This document shows, in pieces, positions 49,434 to 58,497 of a stretch of DNA of 64,000 nt. Where the stretch lies: positions 1,327,501-1,391,500 of the forward strand of contig NZ_CP094532.1 of the NCBI RefSeq assembly GCF_022811685.1, given 5' to 3'. The position numbers and the translations under genes were made by a program. The notes below the pieces were generated by a model. That model was not told where the DNA came from. It saw only the letters and a program-made list of their open reading frames with translations, and searched no databases. The stretch's first letter is position 1. Each line of letters opens with the position of its first letter. Origin of the DNA: Chryseobacterium suipulveris (lineage in GTDB: Bacteria > Bacteroidota > Bacteroidia > Flavobacteriales > Weeksellaceae).

Positions 49434-50381
49434 ATGGCAATATTCGTATACGCAGAAAATATTAACGGAGTGTACAAGAAAGCAGCTTTCGAAGCGGTTT
49501 CTTACGCTAAAGCAATTGCAGACCAAGCCGGCGATTCGGTTACCGCAATTTCCGTGAACCCAACCGATTCTTCAGATTTATTGTATAAATATGGAGCAAC
49601 CAACGTACTCAACATCAAAGACGACGGACTGAAACATTTCAGCGCAAAAGCTTATGCACAAGCGGTGAACGAAGTCGTAAACGGAAACACCATCGTTTTC
49701 CCACACACAACCGACGCTTCCTCAGTAGCGCCGATGTTGGCAATTATGAAAAACTTTTCCCTGATCACCAATGTTTTGGAGGCACCGGAAAGTCTTTCAC
49801 CATTCCAGGTGAAAAGAAGAGCATTTTCAGGAAAAGGATTCATGCACGCGAAAGCTGACGGAAACGGAGTAATCGTTACCGTATCTCAAAACGCTTTCGG
49901 AGTAAAGGAAAATCCGGTTGCAGGAACCGAGGAAGTGAAAAATCTTTGCGTTACCAATGAAGACACCAAAGTTCTTTCGCACGAACAAAGCTCAGGAAAA
50001 CTCGATCTGAAGGAAGCTGAAATCGTAGTTTCCGCAGGTCGTGGAATGAAAGGACCGGAAAACTGGGGAATGATCGAGGATCTTGCCAATGTTTTGGGAG
50101 CAGCGACTGCTTGTTCGAAACCAGTTTCCGACATCGGTTGGAGACCGCATTCAGAACACGTTGGACAAACCGGAAAAGCGATTTCACCGAACCTTTACGT
50201 GGCGGTAGGAATTTCTGGAGCGATTCAGCATTTGGCGGGAGTTAACTCCTCTAAAACCATCGTGGTAGTAAACAGCGATCCGGAAGCGCCTTTCTTCAAA
50301 GCCGCTGATTACGGAGTTGTGGGGGATGCGTTCCAAATAATCCCTGCATTGACCGAGAAAATCAAAGCACTGAAAGGATAA
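49434..50381 (+). CDS. etfA: Electron-transfer flavoprotein alpha subunit
   Basis: 315 residues. N-terminal alpha/beta domain about 1-190, then the FAD-binding domain with S-A-G-R-G-M-K-G-P-E-N-W (about 199-210), S-R-P-type variant C-S-K-P-V-S-D-I-G-W-R (about 226), G-Q-T-G-K-A-I-S-P-N-L-Y-V-A-V-G-I-S-G-A-I-Q-H (about 243-265) and D-P-E-A-P-F-F (about 281). All FAD contacts look intact. It completes ETF with etfB. Confidence 0.94.
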   Translation: MAIFVYAENINGVYKKAAFEAVSYAKAIADQAGDSVTAISVNPTDSSDLLYKYGATNVLNIKDDGLKHFSAKAYAQAVNEVVNGNTIVFPHTTDASSVAPMLAIMKNFSLITNVLEAPESLSPFQVKRRAFSGKGFMHAKADGNGVIVTVSQNAFGVKENPVAGTEEVKNLCVTNEDTKVLSHEQSSGKLDLKEAEIVVSAGRGMKGPENWGMIEDLANVLGAATACSKPVSDIGWRPHSEHVGQTGKAISPNLYVAVGISGAIQHLAGVNSSKTIVVVNSDPEAPFFKAADYGVVGDAFQIIPALTEKIKALKG

Positions 50382-50402
50382 ACTTCCTATCATTCAATAG
50401 TC

Positions 50403-50433
50403 AAAGTCCGGCATTTTTTGTCGGACTTTTTTA
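50403..50433 (+). terminator. Terminator after etfA
   Basis: AAAGTCCGGC-type arm pairs with GTCGGACTTT, followed by T6. Confidence 0.75.
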
Positions 50434-50538
50434 ATGAAAATTGTTAACCAAAAATTGACGAAATTCGAATTTAGGTTCTGAGAGTTAATTCAAAAGCAAT
50501 ATTTTTACCTATTATATCAATCTGGACCAATATTTCTG

Positions 50539-51908
50539 ATGGGTGATTTTATATGGGCAATGGCGGTTTCGTTCCAGACGCTGTTTATTATTTTAAGCGG
50601 CGTGATTTATGTCTATACCCGTGAAAAAAGTTTCAAATATTACGGTCTATACAACGTTTTTTTAATCATTTATCTTCTGAGCAGGTACGATCCGGTGTAT
50701 GATGCTTTCGAAGGATTCGTCGGAAATTGGCTTGCGAGAAGAAATGCAAGGATTTTTACCAATATTCTGTTTTTTTATGTGCAGGTTCTTTTCTATAATT
50801 TCTATACGATTTTTGCACTTTACTTTCTCGATTTTGACAAGCATATCAAAAAGTATTTCAAGGGGGTTGTGCAGATTCTACGTGCGCTGTTTTTCTTTTT
50901 CTTGATATTTGGTGTCTTCTGTTTTTTCATTAAAGATGAAGATTTGTACATCTCTTTTTACACCTTTCTTTATTTGCCGGTGATGCTTTCAATTTTTGTC
51001 CCAACTGTGATACGGGCGATCAAATATTCGGGAAAGCATAAAAATTATTTCTTAATCGGTGTTACGACATTTGTGGCGTTTGCGTTGGTCGCCTTTGTTG
51101 GGAGTTTTGTGCCGTCATTAAATATGGAGAATCCGATCGCTTTCTTTTTTCTTGGAATCGTGATCGAGACGCTATTTTTTAGTTTAGGTTTGGCTTACAA
51201 GGTTAAAATTCTAAATGACGACAAAAACAGGGTTTATAACGAGATCACCCGGCACAAACATCAGCAGCAGGTAAGCAAGTTGCAGGGACTTCTGGAAGGT
51301 GAGGAAGCGGAACGAAAGCGTCTCGCTCAGGAACTCCATGACGGAATTGCGGGGGATTTGACGGCGATGAGGTACCAGTTGTCTTTCATTGATATGCAAA
51401 AAGAAACTCCGGAAAATGCAGATGTGATAAAAGAACTTGCCCAAATTGTCGAGCGGTCCTCAGTTCAAATCCGTGAGATTTCACACAACCTTTCACCTTC
51501 TTCCATCACGAATTTTGGTTTAATAAAAGCAGTGGAGAATTACTGCACGAAAATCGAGAAACACTCACCTTTAAAGATTCATTTTCATGTTGAAGAGGAA
51601 AGTCCCGATATTTCAGAACGATATGAAACACACATTTACAGAATCGTTCAGGAACTGATGAACAATATCATCAAACATTCCGGTGCAACAGATGCTTTTC
51701 TTGAGATAAACTTTGAAGACCCGAACCTCACAATCAATGTCAAAGACAATGGAAAAGGTTTTTTATTTGATGAAAACACCGATGGAATCGGATTCAGCAA
51801 TATCAATTCGCGGATCAAGTTTTGAACGCGTCTTTTAAAAAAGAGAAAACCGACACTGGAAGTTCATTTGTAATTAAAGTCAATACGAATTACTTCAAAC
51901 AAAACTAA
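50539..51908 (+). pseudogene. Sensor histidine kinase (HisKA_3), C-terminus frameshifted
   Basis: The open frame gives 428 residues: about seven membrane segments (5-235, 7TM-DISM-like), a coiled linker, the dimerisation box A-Q-E-L-H-D-G-I-A-G-D-L-T-A-M-R (phospho-His about 270) and an HATPase_c domain (N box L-M-N-N-I-I-K-H, D-N-G-K-G-F, then G-I-G-F-S-N-I-N-S-R). It stops at TGA 51823 in AAGTTTTGAACG. Adding one T continues L-N-A-S-F-K-K then S-S-F-V-I-K-V to a natural TAA at 51906. The lost part is the last beta strands, so activity is uncertain. No response regulator is adjacent. Confidence 0.75.
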
Positions 51909-51986
51909 ATTCTGATAAATGTCTGCAATCCGCAATTAAAATCCCGAGAATGAACGGAAAATAAAAATTTCATTTATATTTGTGTT

Positions 51987-52583
51987 ATGGATTACAAAAG
52001 ACTGATCATTCGCGGTATTTCCTACAGCCAAACGCAATCCGGTGCTTATGCGCTGCTTTTGGAACATGAGGAAACCAACGTGAAGTTACCTATAGTTATC
52101 GGCAATTTTGAGGCACAGTCGATCTCACTCGGTTTGGAGAAAGATATTCATCCGCCGCGACCATTGACGCACGATCTGTTCTCAAAATTTGTCAGCTCCG
52201 CAAATTTCGACCTCACTTCTGTCATCATCTACCAAATTGTGGACGGTGTTTTCTTTTCCAATATCAACTTTAAAAACAAAACTTCGGGCGAGGAACTCAT
52301 TATGGATGCAAGAACTTCGGATGCCGTTGCGATGGCGGTTCGTTTTGAAGCACCTATTTACACTACGCCGCAAGTTCTGAACGAGGCGGGAATCCTTCTC
52401 GAACTCGAAGAACCATCGAAAGAAGAGGAAGTTCACGAAGCGGTAACGAACGAGGGAGACCTTTCCACACTTTCGATTGCCGAGATCAACCGACTTTTGG
52501 AGGAGGCGGTGCGCGATGAAGATTTCGATGCCGCACTCGAACTTCAGAAGGAAATCAAAAAAAGAAACAAAAAAATCGACTAA
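51987..52583 (+). CDS. Bifunctional nuclease (BFN) domain protein with UVR motif
   Basis: 198 residues. Residues about 1-135 are the BFN/DUF151 domain (R-G-I-S-Y-S-Q, L-P-I-V-I-G-N-F-E-A-Q-S-I, R-T-S-D-A-V-A-M-A-V-R). The C-terminal L-L-E-E-A-V-R-D-E-D-F-D-A-A-L-E-L is a UvrB-type UVR helix. BFN proteins have been described as DNA/RNA nucleases. The cellular role here is unknown. A TATATTTG box lies at 51975-51982, nearly leaderless. The next gene starts 14 bp downstream. Confidence 0.88.
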   Translation: MDYKRLIIRGISYSQTQSGAYALLLEHEETNVKLPIVIGNFEAQSISLGLEKDIHPPRPLTHDLFSKFVSSANFDLTSVIIYQIVDGVFFSNINFKNKTSGEELIMDARTSDAVAMAVRFEAPIYTTPQVLNEAGILLELEEPSKEEEVHEAVTNEGDLSTLSIAEINRLLEEAVRDEDFDAALELQKEIKKRNKKID

Positions 52584-52597
52584 ACTTTTATTGAACT

Positions 52598-53857
52598 ATG
52601 AATCTAAAACTACGGCTTACCGTGTTATCGTTCCTGCAGTTTTTCGTGTGGGGAGCGTGGCTCATTACCATCGGTGTATATTGGTTCGGAACCAAACAGT
52701 GGGGAGGTGAGGAATTCGGGAAAGTATTTGCGACACTGGGAATCGCATCGATCATTATGCCTGCTTTGACGGGGATTATTGCAGACCGTTGGATGAATGC
52801 GGAACGACTCTACGGAATCCTGCACATCCTATACGGAATCACCTTATTTTTCATTCCGCAGATGACGACTCCCGACAGTTTCTTTTGGGTAATGCTCATT
52901 GCGATGCTGTTTTATATGCCGACAATTTCTTTGTCCAACTCCATTGCGTATTATATTCTGAAAAATAATAGTTATGATGTAGTGAAGGAATTCCCTCCGA
53001 TCAGAGTGTGGGGAACCATCGGATTTATCGCCGCAATGTGGCTTACCAATCTTTCAGGGAACAAGGATTCTGGAAATCAGTTTATTATCGCGGCAGTTTT
53101 TGCCATTATTTTGGGAATTTACGCATTTACTTTGCCAAAATGTCCGCCGCAAAACCTTATTCCAAAAGATGCCTCACTTTCAGAAAAATTAGGACTGAAC
53201 GCATTTTCCCTGTTTAAGGATTACAAGATGGCGCTTTTCTTTTTCTTCTCAATGTTTTTGGGAGCTGCGCTTCAGCTGACGAATATGTACGGTGACGTTT
53301 TCCTTTCCGATTTCGGGAAAATCCCTGAATATGCAGAAAGCTTCGTGGTAAAACGCTCGACGATCATTATGTCGATTTCGCAGATTTCGGAAACGCTTTT
53401 CATTCTTGCAATTCCTTTCTTTTTGAAGAGGTACGGAATCAAAAATGTGATGCTGATCTCCATGTTTGCTTGGGTTCTACGTTTCGGGCTTTTTGCTTTC
53501 GGAGTTCCTGTAGGATTCGGTTTGGGACTGATTATCCTTTCCTGTATTGTTTACGGGATGGCTTTTGATTTCTTCAATATTTCAGGTTCGCTTTTCGTGG
53601 AAACGACTACCGACTACAAAATCCGTTCTTCTGCACAAGGATTGTTTATGATGATGACCAACGGTTTTGGCGCAATCATGGGAAGTTTGGTGAGTGGTTG
53701 GCTGATCCAGAAATATTTCACGCTTCCGAACGGCGACAAGATGTGGCACGAAATCTGGCTCGTTTTTGCAGCGTATGCTTTTGTGATTGCAGTTCTGTTT
53801 GCCATCATGTTCAAACACAAACACAATCCCGAAGAACTGGGCGAGATCAAACATTAA
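52598..53857 (+). CDS. Nucleoside permease, NupG-type MFS
   Basis: 419 residues, twelve predicted membrane segments. The N-terminal L-S-F-L-Q-F-F-V-W-G-A-W-L-I-T-I-G and I-A-D-R-W-M-N-A-E-R (about 67-76, between helices 2 and 3), and R-V-W-G-T-I-G-F-I (about 136), are characteristic of the nucleoside:H+ symporter branch. It imports nucleosides across the inner membrane, consistent with udk at 40473. Probably co-transcribed with the BFN gene. Confidence 0.88.
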   Translation: MNLKLRLTVLSFLQFFVWGAWLITIGVYWFGTKQWGGEEFGKVFATLGIASIIMPALTGIIADRWMNAERLYGILHILYGITLFFIPQMTTPDSFFWVMLIAMLFYMPTISLSNSIAYYILKNNSYDVVKEFPPIRVWGTIGFIAAMWLTNLSGNKDSGNQFIIAAVFAIILGIYAFTLPKCPPQNLIPKDASLSEKLGLNAFSLFKDYKMALFFFFSMFLGAALQLTNMYGDVFLSDFGKIPEYAESFVVKRSTIIMSISQISETLFILAIPFFLKRYGIKNVMLISMFAWVLRFGLFAFGVPVGFGLGLIILSCIVYGMAFDFFNISGSLFVETTTDYKIRSSAQGLFMMMTNGFGAIMGSLVSGWLIQKYFTLPNGDKMWHEIWLVFAAYAFVIAVLFAIMFKHKHNPEELGEIKH

Positions 53858-53875
53858 TCACCATTAAATAAAGCA

Positions 53876-53907
53876 AAACACACTTTTTATCGGGTGTGTT
53901 TTTTTTC
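53876..53907 (+). terminator. Terminator after the nucleoside permease
   Basis: AAAACACAC and GTGTGTTTT pair around TTTTTATCGG, with a T8 tail. Confidence 0.75.
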
Positions 53908-53988
53908 GTAATTTGGCAAGGTTAAATTCAAATTTTTTTAAGGGGTAAAATCCTAATCTAAAATCTGATATCTAAAATTATAATCAAT

Positions 53989-55170
53989 ATGAAAGAAGTA
54001 TTCATCGTATCCGCAGCAAGAACACCAATGGGAAGTTTTATGGGAAGTCTGTCAACAGTTCCTGCACCGAAATTGGGTTCTGCAGCGATCAAAGGCGCGT
54101 TAAGTAAAATCAACCTCGATCCGAATCTGGTTCAGGAAGTGTATATGGGAAATGTTTTGCAGGCAGGAGAAGGTCAAGCTCCCGCTCGTCAAGCTGCATT
54201 GGGAGCAGGTTTGTCTAATGAAGTTCCTGCAACGACCGTGAACAAAGTGTGCGCGTCGGGAATGAAATCGGTGATGCTGGCTGCAAACTCCATCAAAGCA
54301 GGCGACCAAGAAATCGTGGTTGCAGGGGGAATGGAAAATATGTCGCAGGTTCCGCATTACTACAACGCAAGAAACGCAACAAAACTGGGCGACGTAAAAA
54401 TGCAGGACGGAATGGTTCTCGACGGATTAACCGATGTTTACAACAAAGTACACATGGGAGTGTGCGCAGAGAAATGTGCTTCCAAATACGAAATCACAAG
54501 AGAAGACCAGGACAATTTTGCCATCGAATCCTACAAACGTTCGGCAAAAGCTTGGAGCGAGGGAAAATTCAAAGATGAGGTAGTTCCCGTGGAAATCCCC
54601 CAAAGAAAAGGCGATCCAGTTATTTTTGCCGAAGACGAGGAATACAAATCCGTAAACTTCGACAGAATCGGAACTTTGCCGACGGTTTTCCAAAAAGAAA
54701 ACGGAACGGTTACGGCTGCAAATGCTTCAACTTTAAACGACGGAGCTTCTGCATTAGTTTTAATGTCTAAAGAAAAAATGGAGGAACTCGGGCTGAAACC
54801 TTTAGCAAAAATCGTTTCCTACGCAGACGCGGCGCATGAACCGGAATGGTTTACCACCGCTCCTTCGAAAGCACTTCCGATCGCTCTGAAAAAGGCAGGA
54901 CTGGAAGTTTCCGATATTGACTTCTTCGAGTTCAACGAAGCGTTTTCTGTAGTGGGATTGGCCAACAACAAAATCTTAGGATTGGATTCAAATAAAGTAA
55001 ACGTCAACGGTGGAGCGGTTTCTCTGGGACATCCGCTCGGAAGTTCAGGTTCCAGAATCATCGTCACTTTAATCAATGTCCTCAAACAAAACAACGGAAA
55101 ATACGGTGCTGCCGCAATCTGCAACGGTGGAGGCGGAGCGAGCGCGATCGTGATCGAGAACATCTCTTAA
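53989..55170 (+). CDS. atoB: Acetyl-CoA C-acetyltransferase
   Basis: 393 residues, complete thiolase: V-N-K-V-C-A-S-G-M-K-S (nucleophile Cys about 88), N-E-A-F-S-V (about 317), L-G-H-P-L-G-S-S-G-S-R (His about 350) and A-I-C-N-G-G-G-G-A (Cys about 381). The motifs fit the biosynthetic acetyl-CoA type that makes acetoacetyl-CoA. This could feed the mevalonate pathway suggested by the kinase at 57523, or ketone-body metabolism. Not preceded by the MarR operator. Confidence 0.9.
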   Translation: MKEVFIVSAARTPMGSFMGSLSTVPAPKLGSAAIKGALSKINLDPNLVQEVYMGNVLQAGEGQAPARQAALGAGLSNEVPATTVNKVCASGMKSVMLAANSIKAGDQEIVVAGGMENMSQVPHYYNARNATKLGDVKMQDGMVLDGLTDVYNKVHMGVCAEKCASKYEITREDQDNFAIESYKRSAKAWSEGKFKDEVVPVEIPQRKGDPVIFAEDEEYKSVNFDRIGTLPTVFQKENGTVTAANASTLNDGASALVLMSKEKMEELGLKPLAKIVSYADAAHEPEWFTTAPSKALPIALKKAGLEVSDIDFFEFNEAFSVVGLANNKILGLDSNKVNVNGGAVSLGHPLGSSGSRIIVTLINVLKQNNGKYGAAAICNGGGGASAIVIENIS

Positions 55171-55224
55171 ATTTGTTCCAAGTTTCAGGTTTCATGTTTC
55201 AAGTTTAATTTTAAAATTAAAGTT

Positions 55225-55545
55225 ATGGCAACGGTTAGAAGATTTGAGGATCTAGAAATTTGGCAAAATGCAAGGAAACTTTGCAAACAAATTTTTATTC
55301 AATCTAAGAAAAGCAATTTCAACAATGATTTTCGATTTAGGAATCAAATTTTTTCATCTTCGGGTTCCGTAATGGATAATATTGCAGAGGGATTTGAGCG
55401 TGACGGAAGCAATGAGTTCAAACAGTTTATTTCCGTTGCTAAAGGATCTTGTGGAGAAACTCGGTCACAACTTTATAGAGCAATGGATTTTGAATATTTA
55501 GAAGAAGACGATGCGGAAAAATTGATTGAAGAATATCAATTGTAG
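55225..55545 (+). CDS. Four-helix-bundle protein of the 23S intervening-sequence family
   Basis: 106 residues. It has I-F-S-S-S-G-S-V-M-D-N-I-A-E-G-F-E-R (about 44-61) and a W-Q-N-A-R-K-L opening, as in the gene at 31165. It follows the thiolase by 55 bp and is flanked by CAAGTTTCA and CTGAAAC reiterations. Function unknown. Confidence 0.82.
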   Translation: MATVRRFEDLEIWQNARKLCKQIFIQSKKSNFNNDFRFRNQIFSSSGSVMDNIAEGFERDGSNEFKQFISVAKGSCGETRSQLYRAMDFEYLEEDDAEKLIEEYQL

Positions 55546-55655
55546 AGCGGTAAAATTAAAAACTTTATTGTTTATTTGCAGAAATCTGAATTAAAAGGAA
55601 ACAAATTTAAATAGGCCGCAAACCTGAAACCTGAAACTTGAAACCTGAAACTTTA

Positions 55656-57125
55656 ATGGAAACCAACATCAAGAACAACCCGAAAATCATGAAAGCGTGG
55701 GCGCTTTATGATTGGGCGAACTCTGTTTATTCACTGGTAATTACTTCAACGATTTTTCCGATTTATTACTCGATCCTTACGACGGCGTCGGAAAAGAAGG
55801 AATATGTGCAGGAAACAGGACAGTGGATTACCGTTCCAGTGCGGCATCTGATCAAGATTTTCGGGAAGGAATATCAACCTGATGCGATTTATGGGTATTC
55901 GCTTACGATTTCGTTTTTGATCGTGGTTTTGTTGTCGCCCATACTTTCGTCGTTGGCGGATACGATTGGGAACAAGAAGTCTTTCCTGCAGTTTTTCTGT
56001 TATCTCGGTGCGACTTCGTGTATGGGTTTGGCGATGTTTACGGGAATGCAGAATGTTTTCCTCGGATTGCTGTTCAGCATTACGGCGAGTGTCGGATTTT
56101 GGGGAAGTTTGGTTTTTTACAACTCGTTCCTGCCCGATATTGCAACTCCCGATAAACAGGACGCTTTGTCGGCGAAAGGGTATGTTTACGGCTATATCGG
56201 TTCGGTGATTTTGGTGATCATCTGTTTGGTGCTGATTCAGGTTTTGGCGAAAGATGCGGAACAGGCGAAAATGTACACCCGGATTTCGTTCCTTTTGACT
56301 GGGGCGTGGTGGTTCGGTTTTTCGCAATATACGTTTAAACATTTACCGCAATTTGGGAATGTTAAGGACCAGCTGCCGAAAGATTTGGTTCTTCTGAACT
56401 ACAAAAATATTTTTCAGAAGCACGAAGAGCAGGGAGGTTTCTGGGAAGTTTTGAAAGACAATATCGCGTTCTATATCGACATTACAAAACAGAGTTTCCG
56501 TGAACTGTTTAAGGTGGGAAACAAGCTTTTCCGAGACCGAAACCTAAAGTTCTTCCTCTCGAGTTTTTTCTTCTACAGTGTAGGAATGCAGACCATTTTC
56601 CTGATGGCGACGCTTTTCGGTAAGAGTGAAATCAATATGGCGCAGGAAAAACTGATAATGACACTTTTGATTATCCAGATTGTGGCGATTATTGGTGCGG
56701 TAATTTTCTCTCGTCTGTCGAGAAGGATTGGAAACAAAAATGTGATTTCCATCGCGATTATTTTGTGGATTGTCGCTTGTCTTTCAGCATATTATCTAAA
56801 GCCAGAAAATCCAAACGTTGAATATCAATTTTATGGAATCGCGGGCATCATCGGTTTGGTAATGGGCGGTTTGCAGGCAATGTCGCGCTCGACTTATTCC
56901 AAGCTTTTACCTGAAGACGGGATGGACAATACCACCTATTTCAGTTTCTACGATGTCTTGGAAAAAATTGCCATTATCTTAGGAACCTTCATTTTTGCCA
57001 CGATGATTGAGAAATACCACAATATGCGTTATTCGGCACTCTCGATGTCGCTGTTTTTCTTCGTCGGATTGGTGCTGATCAGGTTTTTGAAGGTGAAGGT
57101 GATGAAAGATAAAGATGTGATTTAG
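55656..57125 (+). CDS. MFS transporter, UMF1/Atg22-like
   Basis: 489 residues from ATG 55656; six upstream codons are part of the CCTGAAAC reiteration. Twelve or more membrane segments. The opening K-A-W-A-L-Y-D-W-A-N-S-V-Y-S-L-V-I-T-S (about 12-30) is diagnostic of the UMF1 family, with L-A-D-T-I-G-N-K-K near 105. Family members are proposed to export amino acids. Substrate unknown. Confidence 0.88.
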   Translation: METNIKNNPKIMKAWALYDWANSVYSLVITSTIFPIYYSILTTASEKKEYVQETGQWITVPVRHLIKIFGKEYQPDAIYGYSLTISFLIVVLLSPILSSLADTIGNKKSFLQFFCYLGATSCMGLAMFTGMQNVFLGLLFSITASVGFWGSLVFYNSFLPDIATPDKQDALSAKGYVYGYIGSVILVIICLVLIQVLAKDAEQAKMYTRISFLLTGAWWFGFSQYTFKHLPQFGNVKDQLPKDLVLLNYKNIFQKHEEQGGFWEVLKDNIAFYIDITKQSFRELFKVGNKLFRDRNLKFFLSSFFFYSVGMQTIFLMATLFGKSEINMAQEKLIMTLLIIQIVAIIGAVIFSRLSRRIGNKNVISIAIILWIVACLSAYYLKPENPNVEYQFYGIAGIIGLVMGGLQAMSRSTYSKLLPEDGMDNTTYFSFYDVLEKIAIILGTFIFATMIEKYHNMRYSALSMSLFFFVGLVLIRFLKVKVMKDKDVI

Positions 57126-57182
57126 AATGCAAGGAAATGTTTAAGATTGATTTTGTAGATTTGTTTAATAAACAACGAGATA

Positions 57183-57488
57183 ATGGAAACTTTAATTATT
57201 CAATATGACATCTTAATCAAAGAAAAGTTGATGAAATTGTTGAGTACATTTTCAGTGAAAGAGCTTGAAATTATTGGAAAACACGAAAAGTCAGAACAGA
57301 TTAGAAAAGAACTTCACGAAGATTATGACTAGATGGTTCGAGAAGATGCCGAGTTTTATAATCACGATGACGCAATAGAACAACTTAAGAATTGGAGGGA
57401 AGAAAAAACAAACAAAATAACTTGCACCGATTGCAACTATTTGCATCAATTGCACCAATCTGCACCAACTTCACCAAATTTTCCTTAA
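57183..57488 (+). pseudogene. Small protein interrupted by an in-frame TAG
   Basis: ATG 57183 opens a 49-codon frame that stops at TAG 57330-57332. The same frame continues at once with an ATG and 51 more codons to TAA. The protein on both sides of the TAG is acidic and helical in style (V-K-E-L-E-I-I-G-K-H-E, then D-A-E-F-Y-N-H-D-D-A-I-E-Q-L-K-N-W). The last 20 codons run through TTGCACCAA reiterations, so the original end was probably near 57420. It could be an antitoxin-like protein, but this is a guess. The rest of 57126-57522 is non-coding. Confidence 0.45.
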
Positions 57489-57522
57489 CTTTGCAATTGG
57501 AAATCAATGGATTAATTAAACT

Positions 57523-58449
57523 ATGACCAATCCTTTATTTTACGCAAAAATCCTGCTGTTCGGCGAGTACGGAATCATTGAAGATTCCCAAGGTTTGACG
57601 TTGCCCTACAGCTTCTATAAAGGAACTTTGAAGTTTTCCGACCTTCAGGACGAGTTCGAGAAAAACTCGAATTCTTCTCTTCAGAAATATGCTGATTATT
57701 TGAAAGAGATTAAAGTTGAAGACCAGTTCAAACTCAATATTTCCAAATTTCAGAAAGATATCCAGAAAGGACTGTTCTTCGATTCCAATATTCCGCAAGG
57801 TTATGGAGTGGGAAGTTCTGGAGCTTTGGTTGCTGCGATTTTTGAGAAGTATTCCGTAAATAAATTCAATCCCGAAAGCATTTCAAAAGATCAGCTGAAA
57901 AACCTGAAAAAAGTTTTTGGTCAAATGGAGAGCTTCTTCCACGGGAAAAGTTCGGGTATCGATCCGCTGATTTGCTATATGAATCTTCCGATCCTCATTG
58001 AAAACAAAGAGAATGTCGATAAAGTTTCCATCCCCGAAAGTCAGGAAGGAAAGGGTGCGATATTCCTCATCGATTCCGGAATGACGGGCGAAACGGGACC
58101 GATGGTTCAGATCTTCTTCGAAAAAATGAAAACCGAAGGTTTCAGAAAGACGTTGAAGGAAGAGTTCATTCGTTACAACAATGCATGTATCGATGCGTTC
58201 CTGAAAAAAGAAATGAACCCGCTTTTCAAAAATCTGAAAAACCTTTCAGTTTGGGCGTATGAACATTTCAAACCGATGATTCCGGAAAGCATTTATAAAG
58301 TGTGGAAAAAAGGAATCGATACCAACGCTTATTACCTAAAACTCTGCGGAAGCGGCGGTGGCGGTTATATTTTGGGCTTCACCAAAGATTACAGCAAGGC
58401 CGAAAAAATGCTGGAAGGTTTCAATAAAGAGGTGATTTACAGATTCTAA
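57523..58449 (+). CDS. GHMP kinase, probably mevalonate kinase
   Basis: 308 residues. Y-A-K-I-L-L-F-G-E-Y-G-I-I (about 7-19), the phosphate loop G-Y-G-V-G-S-S-G-A-L-V-A-A-I (about 92-105), H-G-K-S-S-G-I-D-P-L (about 141-150) and K-L-C-G-S-G-G-G-G-Y (about 276-285) are the three GHMP motifs. Gene order GHMP kinase, UbiA prenyltransferase and pseudouridine synthase is the flavobacterial arrangement in which the kinase is taken as mevalonate kinase. TAACTTTG (57486-57493) is a probable -7 box. Confidence 0.85.
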   Translation: MTNPLFYAKILLFGEYGIIEDSQGLTLPYSFYKGTLKFSDLQDEFEKNSNSSLQKYADYLKEIKVEDQFKLNISKFQKDIQKGLFFDSNIPQGYGVGSSGALVAAIFEKYSVNKFNPESISKDQLKNLKKVFGQMESFFHGKSSGIDPLICYMNLPILIENKENVDKVSIPESQEGKGAIFLIDSGMTGETGPMVQIFFEKMKTEGFRKTLKEEFIRYNNACIDAFLKKEMNPLFKNLKNLSVWAYEHFKPMIPESIYKVWKKGIDTNAYYLKLCGSGGGGYILGFTKDYSKAEKMLEGFNKEVIYRF

Positions 58450-58497
58450 AAAAATACGATATTGCCAATATTTATTTCCTAAGTACAAATTTCATCA

